Part shown: in pieces, positions 43,836 to 56,912 of the stretch
Numbering within the stretch: position 1 is the stretch's first letter
Layout: each line of letters begins with the position of its first letter
NCBI GenBank assembly: GCA_015847255.1
Contig: JADLZK010009391.1
Span: forward strand, 248,001-312,000
Origin: Hyparrhenia diplandra
Taxonomy: Eukaryota; Streptophyta; Magnoliopsida; Poales; Poaceae
DNA: 64,000 bases
Direction: 5' to 3'
Made by a program: the position numbers and the translations under genes
The notes under the pieces: model-generated
Told to the model about the DNA's origin: nothing
The model's database searches: none
What the model saw: only the letters and a program-made list of their open reading frames with translations

Positions 43836-45541
43836 GGAACGGCTTTAGCTGTTATGAAGCGTAATGGAGTGAAGTGAAGTAGTGAAAAATATTGATTTGC
43901 AATTCAATGTATGTGTCGACCTCCTGAAGTCTTTTGGCTGAGTGAAGCTCTTATAATGGCCATTCAGCTTGAGTGCCGGTGCATTTCATGGAAGGTGGGA
44001 GTCAAGTCAAGTTGTCTTGGCCAGGCACCTTTAAGAAAAAATGAAAAAAAGGTTAGGTAGACTGCTTTCCTTTTCATTTACTTTTACATCTTTTTCATCT
44101 TTTTTTTTTTTTTTTTTCCTTGTTGGTAGAAATCTCAATCTCAAAATTCAATTAAATCCTAAACTGTCCTATAACCATGTAATGAAATATTTCGCAAACA
44201 GCAACTACGAATGAAAATTGACAAAACTATCATTTAGCATGGATATCTGCAATTCCCAACCATCTTATCTAATTCAATGAATTGGTCAGTACGTTCCAAT
44301 TAACCAAAAAGCTAAAGTCTAATTAACTGGTCACTCATTACACAGGTTCTTAATTTTGTATGCATAATGCAGTTTTTCAATCATTAGTTCACTAAAATGA
44401 TTGCTAGTTATCTTTAGCGTCTTTTCCCAGAAGACGCAGGGCAAGGGCCAAAGACTCCGAGTCTCTGAGTCAAGTCAAGCTTTGCTATCCACCCATAGAT
44501 ATTGTTCCTTACTTATCACTGAAGCAAAAGGAGAAAGGTTCATAGTAGCAGGAAAGAGGTGTAAGAAAGTCTAGGAGGAAAGAAAGATAAAGCATAGTGG
44601 AAGACAGATGTGGGCTCCTGTCTCTTGCCTAGGCAATAGGCAATTAGGCATCTAGGAAAGATGATGAGACAGAAATTTCGTTGGACTGTTACAGCTGAGT
44701 GGAGTGGAAGCTAATTGCCAACTGCGTGGGGTGCATGCTCACAACCGAAAATTCAAGTGGCAATTTGCTCAATGCCTCTGCGATGAGCACATCAGTAAAT
44801 TCAGGCAGATCGAAGTCTAAAAACGCAGCATCCGGTCGCGTTGCATACTTCCCTCCAGGAGAATCACTAGTTCCCCGGTTTCCCGTCCCTTGACATTTCC
44901 ATTCGATCCCTCTATTCTTAGACGGATGAGATAAACGGTGAGCGGATAAACCTGAGCAGGAACTCACCCCGTCGACGAATGCGACGCGGCGCCGGTGAAG
45001 CGTCTCCTCGATTAGGCAGTCCCATACTCCCATCCCCAGCGATGGCTGGACTGGGCGTGAGGCGCGCACACAAACACTGAGTGGTCGGCATCTCAACCCT
45101 CTACCTCGACCACGTGGGCATACCTCGCTCTTCCTGGCCATGGAGCAGCCGGATGGCCACGCCGCCGCCGCGGCTTGCGCGCAGCCGGCTGCCGGCGAGA
45201 GGATCCGTCGAGGGCCAGTTTCGTTGGGCCCCGAGTGGCGCGTGCGTGGGCCTGCAGCCCGTAAGCTGTAGTGGAAACTGGAAAGTGGGCTAGATTTGGT
45301 TTCCCATATTTGATTCCAAGGATGCGCGTTGGTAGTTTCTTTTAAAATCCTTTTTGCTGGGATTTCTAAGCATGTTTTAGAAGATTCTTGTTTAAAATTT
45401 CAAACCTTCCATTTTTTATGGTCTAGATGTCGTGCTCCCCTACAAAAAATTGGGTTGTCATTTTTGCTGGATTTGTTTTCTGGAAGTGCCGGATAACTCC
45501 CAAAAAATCTTCCGGTACTTGTGTCATGTGATGTACATGAG
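43836..45541. other. NLR upstream region and GC island
   Basis: T-run at 44102-44117. A CpG-rich patch (44930-45290) carries a 150-codon minus open frame from ATG 45141 (MARKSEVCPRGRG) to 44689, with no recognised domain; it may be a leader or chance. 45358-45492 repeats 25415-25548. No other gene is seen. Confidence 0.4.
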
Positions 45542-46285
45542 CCGTTTTTATTTTTTTTTTTGAATTAAAGGGCAACCGCCCCGGTCATTGCATTAGCAAG
45601 GACAAAACATCCAGTTTACTGTTCTGAGATGGGTTACACCTGTTCATGAAAGCATCAAAGACTCAGTCTCAAAACCTCTCGGCCTCACCCCTTATATAAC
45701 AGAAAGAAAACTAAGTCGAACAGATACAGAATGACAGAAACATTTAAAGCAAAGCACCACTTCCTTATTCAGAACTCGCCATCTTTCGGTAACAGGCTCA
45801 TCCACCGTCTTCCCGACAGAGGTATCACCCCTTCTTCATCCAGCTTCCTTGCCACCTCCATTGTCACATTTGTTTCTCCCCAGTTGAAAGCCTGAATGAA
45901 CATATATTTGTCCCACTTGTCCTCATTCAGCCACAGATTCTCGCTGGTCTTGCTGCCATAGCCTTGAGCTTTGTCAATCTTGGTGTGTAGTCTGTTCTCT
46001 GCACCTCTGGGCACAGAATCTTCCAGTTGTGAAGGAGTGTTGCAACACTGAAGAGCAGGTTCCTTACATCCATCCATGGCTCTTTCTGAAAACAAATGAA
46101 GTTTCTTAGTTTCCACAGCCCCCACAGGACAGCACCACAAAATACATTGTGAACTAAAAACTTCTTATTACTAAGCCACATTTGGCCAATTGACAGGAAA
46201 TTTTCACCAACTTTCCTATCTAAAACCTCAGACATCACCTCCCACATTTGCTTTGCTACAGTGCAATCAAAAACCGTTTTTATTT
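45542..46285 (-). mobile_element. 5'-truncated LINE with target duplication
   Basis: The insertion 45554-46273 is flanked by CCGTTTTTATTT at 45542-45553 and 46274-46285. The poly(A) is read as a T-run at the left. Minus frames 46247-45927 and 46140-45769 encode the zf-RVT end (GAVLWGLWKLRNFICFQKEP), followed by a non-coding tail. Confidence 0.8.
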
Positions 46286-46447
46286 ATTTATGCTTTGTTG
46301 TACCATGTGACGTGGAAATTTCTGATTTGTTCAAAAAAAATGGAACATGAGGAAAAAGAGCGCAACCCACTGTGGTTTCGTACCTTACTTATTACAAACC
46401 ATGATAAAAGAAAGGAAAATTACAACTCCTGTTTCAAGGAGCATTCG

Positions 46448-47230
46448 TCACGCGTAGAATCTACGGAGATTATCCGTGTTCCACGTGTGAGTAGTTTCGT
46501 CGCCTTCTTCTGTCTTGAGCCGAAACACCCCGGGCTTGACCATGCTTGCGACGACGAAAGGTCCGTACCATTGTGATTGTAGCTTGCCCTGCTTGTCTGC
46601 ATGCCGAATCAAGACAAGATCGCCCGGGTAGATGTTCTTGCGCAGTACTTTCTTGTCCCGCCAGCTTTGGGTCTCCTTGTGGTAGTTGTCGAGGTTTTTC
46701 GCCGCCTGCAACTTTCGGAATTCAGATGTGTCAACATCTACAAACCTTTGAATTTCGGTTACATCAGCTATTTGTGTACGAAATGAGCCAAGCCTGAGCT
46801 CTTCAGGTGTTATGGCTTCTTCCCCGTAAAGGAGGCGAAACGGAGTGAATCCGGTTGCTCGGGACTTGGAGATGTTGTGGCCCCAAACCGCAACGGTCAT
46901 CTCGGCTGGCCACTTTCCTTTGCTTGCGTCCCACAGAGACTTAGAGACGGCTGAGAAGATTAGACCGTTGGCCTTTTCGACCGCCCCATTGCACTGTGGG
47001 TGATAGACTGAAGCGAAAGTCACTTTGATCGAAAGCTCCTCACAAAAGTTCCGAAACTCTGTTGAGTCGAACTGCTTGCCGTTGTCCACCGTTATGTAGG
47101 ACGGAACCCCGAAACGACAGACTATCTGTTGCCAAACGAAACTAATCAAGGTTGCTGAGGTGATTCTGGCCAGGGGTCTTGCTTCTATCCACTTGGTGAA
47201 ATACTCAAGTGCCACGGCTGCGAATCTCAC
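46448..47230 (-). pseudogene. Integrase core of the Tat element
   Basis: Catalytic-core motifs: EYFTKWIEARPLARIT, FGVPSYITVDNGKQFDS (second Asp), VYHPQCNGAVEKANGLI (Glu), then WYGPFVVASMVKPGVFRL and the end WNTDNLRRFYA. 260 residues, unbroken. Confidence 0.85.
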
Positions 47231-48290
47231 ATTGCCTGGAGCTGTTGGTAGCGGCCCTACTATGTCTACCCCCCCAGTGTTGGAGTGGCCAGGTAGGCAC
47301 TATCGACCTGGTGGGGTTGGATGGCGCGATTTGCTTCTTGGCGAACATCTGACAGCTTTCGCATGTCTTTACCAGTTGTTTTACGTCTTCAGCTGCTGAT
47401 GGCCAGTAAAATCCTTGTCTCATTGCTCTATGGGCTATTTCATGAGGTCCCCTGTGAGCTCCGCACATTCCTCCATGAATTTCGTCCAGGAGCTTTCGTC
47501 CTTCTTCTGTGCTGATGTACTTGAGCTTTGGTGCTACGATGCCATCTTTGTACAGCTCACCCCTTATGATGGAGTAGTGCTTGGTTCGTGACTCCATTCG
47601 CTGCTGTTCATGCTTGGACTCTGGTTCGAATGTTCCTGTCAGGAATGCGAATATCGGGCTCCTCCAATCATGACTTGCGATGACATGAATGGCCCTTGGT
47701 TCCGCTTCTTCTTCTCTTATCGCCTTGGCCGAAAGCTGTTGGAAGAATACATCTGGAGGGGTTGGAATGCCAAGTGCAGCTGCTTTTGCTAGCTCATCAG
47801 CTTCTCTGTTTTCGCTGCGTGGTATGTACTTTATGGAGAAACTCTGCGAAATGCTTCTCCATTGCTCTTACCGCTTTTGTAAATATCGACTAGAACGGCT
47901 CCTGGCCGTGTACTCCTTTTCACAAAGTGTCCGCTTACTACCGCGAATCGTCTGAATGATACATCTCTTAACGCCCATTGCTCTTAGCTTTCGAAGTGCT
48001 AGCGATGACCGCTTCATATTCGGCCGTATTGTTGGTGCTTGTGAATTGTAATCTGCTGCATATCGATGGATGGACCCCGCCGAGGTGTGAGTATGGCGAA
48101 ACCCCAGCCCCCTTTGTCGCACTTCAGGCTCCGTCCACAACGCAGATCCAAGTTGGTTCGTCAAAAACTACCGGATTGCCTTCGGCCGCCGGAGTCCGAT
48201 CCCGCTATGAAATCCGCGATTGCTTGAGACTTTATGGCCGATCTCGTGCTTCAAAATCGACACGAATTCATTGAGTTCGGCAGCCCATTT
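47205..48290 (-). pseudogene. RNase H and integrase zinc domain of the Tat element
   Basis: 47597-47205 holds the HHCC zinc domain (LLDEIHGGMCGAHRGPHEIA, CESCQMFAKKQ). 48290-47800 shows RNase H remnants over several frames (TNTAEYEAVI-like, NSQAPTIRPNMKRSSLALRK). Confidence 0.65.
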
Positions 48291-48839
48291 GCCTACCCTA
48301 CCTACGGCCATTTGTTCTTGAACAGAGCCTCCAAGGGCTGAGAGGAAACAACCCGAATCTTGTGTGCACGAAAGTAGTGCCTCGACTTTCGACTTGCCAT
48401 TAGGACTGTGTAAGCTATTTTTTCTAACTCTGAGTAATTTAGTTTAGCCGCAGAAAGGGCTTCGGATAAGTAATAGATAGGAAACTGTTTGAGCTTGTTG
48501 TCCTGCTCCTTCTCTTCGACGAGGACGGCGCTTACCGCGACTAGTGATCTTTGCTAAATATAACAATAACACGCCTTTGGGGATGGTTTCGACATGGTCG
48601 CCGATTGGTAAGGTAGTCTTTCAGGTCTTGAAAGGCTTTTTTTTATTCAGTCCCCATTCGAAATCCGAGCCGTCCTTTAGCACTTTGAAGAAGGGTAAAC
48701 CTTTTTCGGTGACCTTGAGATGAATCTGGCGAGAGTCGCTAGCCGACCGTGAGCCTCTCCGGACCTTCTTTTCGGCTATCGGGGGGGCTTCATGTCTATG
48801 ATTGCCGCGATCTTATCGGATTCGCTTCTATGCCTCTCG

Positions 48840-49350
48840 GGCCGACACTAGACATCCCAAAGCATTTTACCCTTGGTGATACCGAAGATGCACTTTTCCG
48901 GGTTTAGCTTGAGCCCACTTCGCCTTAGATTCGCGAAAGTTTCCTTTAGGTCAGCGATGTGCGACTCTTTCGAGTGGCCGATGACTACTATATCGTCCAC
49001 ATATGTTACGAGATTCTTCTTCTTCTTACGCTCTCTAAACACCTCATCGACATTCTCGGAGAAAGTGGATCCGGCATTCCTCAAACCCTCGGGCATTCGC
49101 TTGAAACAATAGGTTCCCCCGGGTGATGAAGCTTGTCTTCTCCTCATCTTCCGGGTTCGAGGTGTATCTAATGGTATCCGGAGAAGAAATCGAGCAAACT
49201 CATCCTTTCGCGACTCGAGGCTAAGTCAATTAGGGTGTCTATTCCGAGGAGAGGGTACGGATCTTTCGGACATGCCTTGTTTAGATCGGTGAAGTCTACG
49301 CACATTCGCCATTTCTTGATGTTAGGATCGGATGTCTTCTTTCGAACCAT
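48840..49350 (-). pseudogene. Reverse transcriptase of the Tat element
   Basis: KWRMCVDFTDLNKACPKDPY and LLDFFSGYH (49350-49168), then FKRMPEGLRNAGSTF, the catalytic TYVDDIVV box and LNPEKCIFGI (49147-48848). The two parts are in different frames. Confidence 0.85.
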
Positions 49351-49527
49351 GACTACGTTAGCTAACCATTCGGGATATTGAACTGTCCGATTACTCCTGG
49401 CGTCCGAAAGTCTACGGACTTGGTCGCTGCAGCTAGCCGCTTCTTTCCTCGGATAGTTTCCTCACCCTCTGTTTCTTAGGCTTCACCGTTCTTCGCCACA
49501 CTTAAGTTATCTTGAGCTAGGTTTCGC

Positions 49528-50640
49528 TTACTCCTTTCGGATCTTCGGCCGATCACGCGAACACATCCGAGTTGGAGTCAAGAAATGCGCAGTGAGCCGC
49601 TTCGTCCATTTGGAGCTCGAGCCGATTATAATCTCTCTCTCAGGCCCTGTGGTGGATATCGGGACCCTTTTTGTGGATTCGGCTGACTCTACTTTCGGTT
49701 CTTTGACCTTTTCAGCTTTGGGTTCCGACTCTTCTTTCTCATCATCTTCTCTTTCGGCCTCAGTTACCTCGTTGATCATGCTGTATCCAGGTATTGGCCT
49801 TGCATCTATCTTCCGAGCTGCTTCCTGATCTCCCCATACGGTCACGATGCCGAAGGGGGAGGGAATCTTCATGCACAAGAAACTCTGCTTGATTACTGCA
49901 TCAAACTTGCTTATGACTCCTCTGCCGAAGATTGTTGTGTAAGGATAGTCTATATTGACTATGTCGAATGTGATGATTTCGGTTCGGCATAGGCCCACCT
50001 CACCGAAAGTTACCGCAATGTCTTTCTTTCCAATCGCGTCTATCCTTTTTCCCCCGAAACCAAACAAGGCATTACCCGCCGGTTGCAGCGTCCTCCGTTC
50101 CATATTCATGCTTTGGAAGGCCTTGATAAACAGAATGTCTGCTGAGCTTCCATTGTCTATCAGGATGTTATAAAGTGTGAACTTATCCACATTTGCAGTC
50201 GCGACGAATGCGTCTGTATGCGGGTAGTCTCTTAGCCGGAAGTCACTTTCGTCAAATGTGATCGGGACCATTGACCATGCTGGCCTGTTCAAGGGCAGCC
50301 TGGGTGTTACCGTGTGCACTCTTCTTACGTAATCCCTTCTAGCTCTTTTGTTTTCATGCTCAAGATTAGATCCGCCTGTGATAGCGTATATGTGTCCTTG
50401 AGACGGGAGCACCGAATTCACGACCCTGTTCTCCTGACTACTTTCGGGCTTCATGTTCACATTCTGTAGCGGTTGTTCAAGATTTTGGGAGAAGACGCCG
50501 CCATCGACGGAGGCCGGGATTGCGGGATGTAGCCCGGGTAGTTCGTGAGTACCGATTATGGTGAGCCGGGAGCATGGAGGCCTCTTTGTACTAACGGAGG
50601 CGGAGGTGGCAGTGAGTATTTTGATAGCCGAAATATGCAT
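49528..50640 (-). pseudogene. Protease region of the Tat element
   Basis: Aspartic protease with LYNILIDNGSSADILFIKAF and YTTIFGRGVISKFDAVI. It is followed by an acidic linker (EREDDEKEESEPKAEKVKEP). 370 codons, open. Confidence 0.8.
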
Positions 50641-51830
50641 TCGGCCGCATGCCTCTTGTTTCTCTCATATTGAACACATGCTTTGGTGCTTGGCTACCTT
50701 GTGAGCTTTCGTCCTTTGATTTCTGCTCCTTCACCATCTGCCCATACTTGCAATCTCGGCTGAAATGACCCATGTTTTTGCCACAGACAAAGCAGTACGG
50801 TACTTTCGGTCCATCACGGCCTCTTCCGCGGCCTCTGCCCCTTGAGCCTCGGCCACCTCGGTTGGATTGATTTGGTTTGGGGTTTGAGGCGTCCCCAGAT
50901 CCTGGCTCTGGAGCAGGTTCGGTCGTTTGAGCCGAATCATCTTGCACGTTGTTGACCGGGCGGGGAGTCTTGCCACCCCTTTGGCTGTTGTTTGCGTTTG
51001 GATGCGGTGATTGTTGCTTTTCATCCTTTCTCGCTGCCTTTCTTCTTTTTAGGCCTTCTTCTGACTTCGCAAACTTTTTGATCTGATCGTATAATTCGGT
51101 CAAGGTTTTGGGTTCCTCCCTGTCTAAATGTGCGCACTGACCTATGGCCATGCCTTCGATTGCCGCGGCTATCACTACTTCATCCGAGACATTCGGTGTT
51201 TGTGCACGGAGCTATACTATCTTCTCGAGATACTGTGTCAATGACTCTCCATCCTCTTGCTTGAGCTTCAGGAAGTCCCTGGTTCCCTTTTTCAAGGCCC
51301 GGAAACCCTCGACGGTGATGATCAACTGCTCTCGCAGCTGCTTCTAATTCTTTATTGAGAGCGGACGAAGGGCGATATACCATTCATGCGCAATGTCCTC
51401 TACTGCCATGATAAGAGATTTTGCCAGAGTAACCGAATCCCCTCCTGCCGAATGTACCGCGGCTTCATAACTTGCGATGAACTTCCTCGGATCCGATTTA
51501 CCACTGAATGATGGCAATCTAGGTTTGTACCCTGTTGGCCACGAGCTTAGCTGTAATTCCGGCGCGAGTGGCGAAACCGGTCGACTTCCCCCCGCGACGA
51601 AACTTGTTCTTGCCCCTTCCCGGGATGGTGTTGTGTTTTTCTCCAATTGAGCTATTTCGCGGAGCAAATTCTCCTTTTCAATTTCGGCGAGCTTCAGCTG
51701 TTCGCGCGCCAAATCCTCTCTTCGTTTAGCTGCCTCTCCTTTCATCAATGCGTCCCTCCGAGAGCCCTCATTCTTCCGAGCTCGGCCCCGCCCGACGCTC
51801 AATTCTTGGATTAACACGAACGTTGTTCCC
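50591..51830 (-). pseudogene. gag of the Tat element
   Basis: Coiled N-terminal stretch (AKRREDLAREQLKLAEIEKE), gag core with WPTGYKPRLPSFSGKSDPR and AHEWYIALRPLSI, then a basic linker and the zinc knuckle CFVCGKNMGHFSRDC. A frameshift near 51350 splits it. Confidence 0.8.
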
Positions 51831-52109
51831 GCTCATTACTATTTGTTTTTCGCGCCGGTGGCTGCTCTTCTTCCGAGTCTTCCTCATCTTCTTGAGCTTC
51901 GGCACCTCCTGCTCCGGAAGGGCCTTGGCCGATTATTGCCCCGGGGCCCATGGCCGCATCTTTGTTTCGCCCCCGGCCCCGACCTTTGGAGTGACCCGGT
52001 CTCGCCCGGAGGATCCGACGGGGGATCCACCGGAGGAGATCCGGCCGGTGCCGCCGGCGCCGCCTTGGGTCTTCCTCGCCCCGGAGCCATGGGTTGCCTG
52101 CACAACCAT

Positions 52110-52121
52110 GGTGGGCGCCAA
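52110..52121 (-). other. Primer binding site of the Tat element
   Basis: TTGGCGCCCACC on the minus strand directly follows the LTR end. The tRNA was not determined. Confidence 0.5.
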
Positions 52122-52957
52122 TGTTGGTGTAGCCCCGAAGCAGGCTACCCCCTTGTAGGACGAATCACGCAACGAGACTGAGATGGTTACACGAATGTGT
52201 ATGCGAACTGGGGCACTCTTCCATTATTTCTCAATCTCCCTTTACAATCCCCCCTTGGGGGCCTATTTATAGTCCGTAGACTACTTACAATTCGATTTTG
52301 CCCTCTTACGACCCTATATCCCAGCGTCTCCCGCCGTTGATTGGAGGCAATATGGTCTTTTCCTGCCTCGCGATCCCACCTGCCCTCCATGGGCTGCTTG
52401 ACAACGGACCACGAGTACCTGCAAGACAAGACTAAGAGACATTGGTCATCAGGTTGCTCCGACCATGAGACCGAAAGCAACTGGTTTCGGCCATTTAAGC
52501 CGGAGTCCGGGAACCCGCGCCGGGCTCTTGCCCCCGGGGTGAGGAGCGATCGTCACGGGACGGAGGCCCCGGCTTTCGGCATACCTGACCGAATATCGAC
52601 ACATCCGCCCGACGCGTCCCCCCGCGCGGCTGCCCTAGATCGGAAGTCCTAACATTCGGCCAACCAGGTCGAAAGCCACGGCCTTCGCTCGCCTGTTATC
52701 GCTTCTTACGGACGACGCTTGGCGGACGAACGTCTGGCAGCCCGCACCGGTCGAATGCTTCCGCCTTCGCCCGTAATTTACGAAATTCCCGCCTTTCGGG
52801 CTTCAGCCCTTTTATCTCCGGACCCGCAGTATGCTGAGACCCGAACCTAAATACATTCGGCCCTTGGATCCGAATCCTGGCCTACTCGCGCCATCTTAGG
52901 CTCTGGTTTCCCGGGCCGAGCGTAGGGGGGTGGGTAGGTTTCGGCCTCCCCCCAACA
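52122..52957 (-). repeat. 5' LTR of the Tat element
   Basis: 836 bp with TGTTGG...CCAACA termini (plus strand TGTTGGTGTAGCC to CCCCCCAACA). GC-rich U3, with the primer site next to it. Confidence 0.75.
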
Positions 52958-54472
52958 GTGTTGCTACCATTGAACCTAGTGTTGGGTGATCCAAACAAAA
53001 CAAGAGTTTGATTGACTTCCTTCGAGATAGATAGACCGGAGGGAGAGTGTAAGGAGATGTTCAAAAGAGATAGGAGAGTTACGGTTTGCTAAGCTATCAT
53101 GCTAGTCGCGCAAAGGCATGATGCAAAAGTAGTAGTTATTACAAGCCTAGGTAGAGTGCTTTTATCCGGCCAGTGAAGCTCCACTCAATCGCTTCCATCC
53201 GCCGGGCTCTTCTTTACTGTGCCATCAACAAGTAGAGGAAGGTCGATTGGATCATGTCCGAATGTCATCCCATTGCAGAAGAAAAAAAAAGCGGATTTAC
53301 GTATACATACCATATGATCGAACAACTCTTTTGACTGGCGACCCATAGGAGGAAGCACGGCACTCGTTATTTCGTATGGAAACCCGTGGAAACAAAGGCC
53401 TCGAAAGAGGAAGCAATGGGTATCCTAACCTATTTTTAGTTAGCTTCCTTGGCAAAAGGCAACTCTCAATTACTTTCTTTCCTTCCTTTCACAGATTTTC
53501 TCCTATCCAATCTGCTACTTCCCTATCAAATGTTTTCCTTTTTTTCGATTGAGCATTGTCTTTCCTCTACAGACTTGCAAAGCGTAAGGGAACACTCCTC
53601 TCCCTGTCAAAGTTTGTTATCGTTAAGCCGAAGCACCTAAGGCCAAATTCCAATACAACAAGAGCTAATGTTTAAATAAGAACGTTCTACTCAAATCAAA
53701 ATGGTATAGATAATATGAGTTCACGATCTCTCGAGATGGTGGACATGTTACGTCTCAAAGCAAAGCCTAGTTTCGGAAGATTGAAACGCGTTTCATCTCG
53801 TTTTTTGACAGTAACAAGTATAACAACATTCCTTTTCTCGATTTGACAAGAATTCTCAAATTGGGAGAATCAACATCACTGTGCACAAGGCCTCTCTTGC
53901 TAGAGGAAATGACTTCTAGCCCTACGCAGATTGGCATAGCTATGTATGTGGCCAACTTCAGTCAAAGCAATTCCATGATAGTAACACATGATTTAGTTTC
54001 CTACATTTTTCCACTTTCAAAGTCTTTTCTATAAAAGCAAAAGCTAGGCCTTAATAAACAACCTGTTCTTTCCAAGGAAAGAGAGAAAGAAGTAAAAAAG
54101 CGGGGGATCGCTAAGAGCTCCTCTTTTCGCTAAGACCAGTAATCTAGAATTTATTCTTTTAAAGAAAAGGAAATTACCCACTCAACAAAGAGCGGAGTCG
54201 TTGTCGTGAACAAGATTCTTCCCACCCTTGGGAAGTAGGTCGGCGTAAAAGAAATTGCTTTTCGTATCATCTATGAGAATTCTCGTTTCCTCCTCAATAT
54301 AGTCGTTTCGGTAGTCCAAAGCAAGCTATCGACATTGAGACTGTAACGCTTAACAAAAGGCGGGCATTGTGCGTTGTTAGCATTCGAATCGAAATCGGAG
54401 CTACTACTAATACACTCAAGCTAGGGAATAGAAGAAGCAGACCAGAGTTTAGGCGGTAGTTCCAGAAGAGGG

Positions 54473-54922
54473 TTAGCTGATGAATTGAGTAGAGCAGGCT
54501 TGTCTTTTGGATTTCTTTGATCTTGTGCATTTGCAACGCGGTGCTCGTAATTTCCCCAAGAGGTTGCTATGGCTTGGAGGTCTAACGGACTTTCGTCCTT
54601 CGACTCCTATAGGCGGCTTCGCTATCGCTCCTGAATAGATAAGGATTATGCCATAAAATACATAATACGGGTCTGGTGCAGGCTGCAGAAGTGAGATCAC
54701 ATCGGTGGGTCCGTATGCGGATTGATTGACTGCCTGCCTGATAGAGTGAACGATTTGGTACTTTTCTTGATTCGCGGCAACCCCTACATCAGTTCTTTGT
54801 ACCACCCAGAAGGGCACGAGAGAAAAAACAAAACCAATAAAAGATCGACGAGACGGAATTGGTAACGTGAACGTCTTTTCGTCTTCTTGCCCGAGTTGAA
54901 TATAAAAAACACGGCTTTCCAA
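54473..54922 (-). pseudogene. Unidentified mitochondrial-type open frame
   Basis: 149 codons from ATG 54922 (MESRVFYIQLGQEDEK), with a hydrophobic stretch RSFIGFVFSLVPFWVV and YYVFYGIILIYSGAIA. It looks like a mitochondrial membrane-protein or chimeric frame, but I do not recognise it. Being in nuclear DNA it is unlikely to be expressed as such. Confidence 0.35.
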
Positions 54923-56531
54923 AAAAAAAAAGAAGTACCGAGTGAGACGGGCTTCCCCTTTTCGATGGCTATCCCTAGTCTCTTAGTTACAGAATTTCTT
55001 GTCTACCGGCCGGAAACTTGAAAGGGTTACCACTGGATCGAAGGCGTAAGAACTTTTTAGGATTGGCTAGAGGGGAACTATGAACTACTCCCCCAATCCC
55101 ATTGGCTCGCACGGGAACCCTATGTTATTAGAAAGTCTTCATTCATTCGTAATCTTTTTAGAATATCGCTTATTACTTTAAAATTGGTTTCCATTTACTA
55201 TATATGTATCTTTCCATATGAGCTATTCCCTTTGCTTTCAATCTGTCTTGTGCCACTCCAGCTTTCACTCAAGCCATTCTTTGCCTGTCGACCCTCACTC
55301 TTCCTCTTGCTTCCTTAGTCTCGAGCATAAAGAAGGCACCAAAAACTGGTGGTAAAGGTATACTTTTCACGGCCGACAAGCTTTCATTTAAGCCCTAAAG
55401 AACTAGCTCCCTGGCGGACTTACTCACTTGATCACCGGCTTTTAGAGGATTCCCCCACTTAAGAATAAAGGGGCATAGACTACGAAAGGGCTACGTTCAC
55501 TTGATGAACGGTCAAAGGTATTCTATTAAATAACGAGAGCATACGAGCGGAATACGATACTATAGAGCGAAAGTTTGAGCTGAAATTCCAGTGGTAATAG
55601 CGCCTCTATCAAGCTATTGGAATTGGCTAGAACTTTCTATACCAAAAAGGGACGGGCTAGGGGAGGTTTGATGCAATAGAGATCTTTCATAGATGGATAC
55701 CGATATGATCTTATTGATACGAGAATTCCAACCGCCTCAAAGGGCTTTGAGACCGAGACCGATGCATGCACTCTTTTCTTTATCCGTGGAATGATTAGAC
55801 TAGCATCAATCCGCCTTCTTTTTCGGCTCCCGTTTATGAAAGCCGAGGTTCCATTTGGAGAGCTATTGGATGAACGAATTCTATAGGAAAGAAAGAAGAG
55901 TTTCGAGATTGGATCACGACATAGTGGGCGGTTCTATTCTAAAAGGAAACCCCATTTCATTGATATATGCACCGGTACAAGAAAGCACGAAAAGGTAATG
56001 ACGAGCGTAGAAGCGAAAGAACAACCTGGTTTGAAACGGAAATCTTTTAGCGGGGAAGGAGTTCGGCAAGACGACCAAGAATAAGAAAGGGCTTTTTCCT
56101 TTACGTGGGGGTGATTTTGAAAGACTTCTATCCTCTTTATTTCGATCACCTCTTGGGGCATTCCAATCTTCTTCCAAGCGATAGACCGGATTTTTTCATC
56201 TTTTTCTCGCCTTGTAGTTGTAGCAGCTTATAGTAAAAAATAACAAGATTGCACAACCATCTTGTCTTGGCTTGGGCCAAGCATTGAAATTGTTCGTTCA
56301 TAAGAACAACCCTCCTCTAACGAATAAGAAAGAACCCTTTTCTATCGAGTTCACCACCGATAACTTCAAAGTTACACTTACTTGTTCGACATTGGATTTC
56401 TATCCCTTATAAAGGGAACATCAGCTCTCACAATCCCGTATCCGTCTAACAAAACAAAAAGTTTGAGGGTAGGCACATGCATTCCCTTCTAAATCTCTCA
56501 AGATAGGATGTCCTAACCACCGGGGACAGCT

Positions 56532-56912
56532 ATGAAATCTCCGTTGTCCATTGATCCCGCTCTCGAAGAATCCTCCCTTCATATCGGCAATGCTCTATTT
56601 ATCGATGCATTCCCCGCTTTCTTTCCTTTTGGTCTTCCTCGTAACCAATATAACCCTAGCTCGAACCCGGATATTTACCTAACCCCCGAGTACCTCCTTC
56701 CCTATTGTACTTGTCTATTCCCTTCAAGGTTTCGCTTTGCTAGTGATGGATATGTCTTTATTCCGAGATCCGCTCCTTGGCCCGGCATCGCGGTAATAGT
56801 CCTTGGCAAAGAAGCAGGAGCCTTCCTACTACCAAACAAATCACTCCTTAGAGGCGAGGGGTGCTTTGAGTCTTCGTCCAGTTCATTCTTTTTGTCCTTA
56901 CGCTTTCCGTAA
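56532..56912 (+). pseudogene. Unidentified mitochondrial-type open frame
   Basis: 126 codons starting MKSPLSIDPALEESSLH. No domain is recognised. The minus strand also has a 107-codon frame here, so coding status is doubtful. Confidence 0.25.

Larger units (their letters stand above)
46290..52957 (-). mobile_element. Tat-type Ty3/gypsy retrotransposon, one LTR visible
   Basis: Minus-strand order from the right: LTR (52957-52122), primer site (52121-52110), gag, protease, RT, RNase H, integrase (ending 46448). The protease signature IDNGSSADILF and the long gag fit the non-chromodomain Tat branch. No second LTR is found between the integrase stop and the repeat at 45358-45492, so the 3' end is deleted. 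Several frames are broken. Confidence 0.8.

Noticed and set aside
44689..45141. 150-codon minus-strand frame upstream of the NLR
   Set aside because: Starts with ATG but has no recognised domain and lies in a GC island. Mentioned only in the regional entry.
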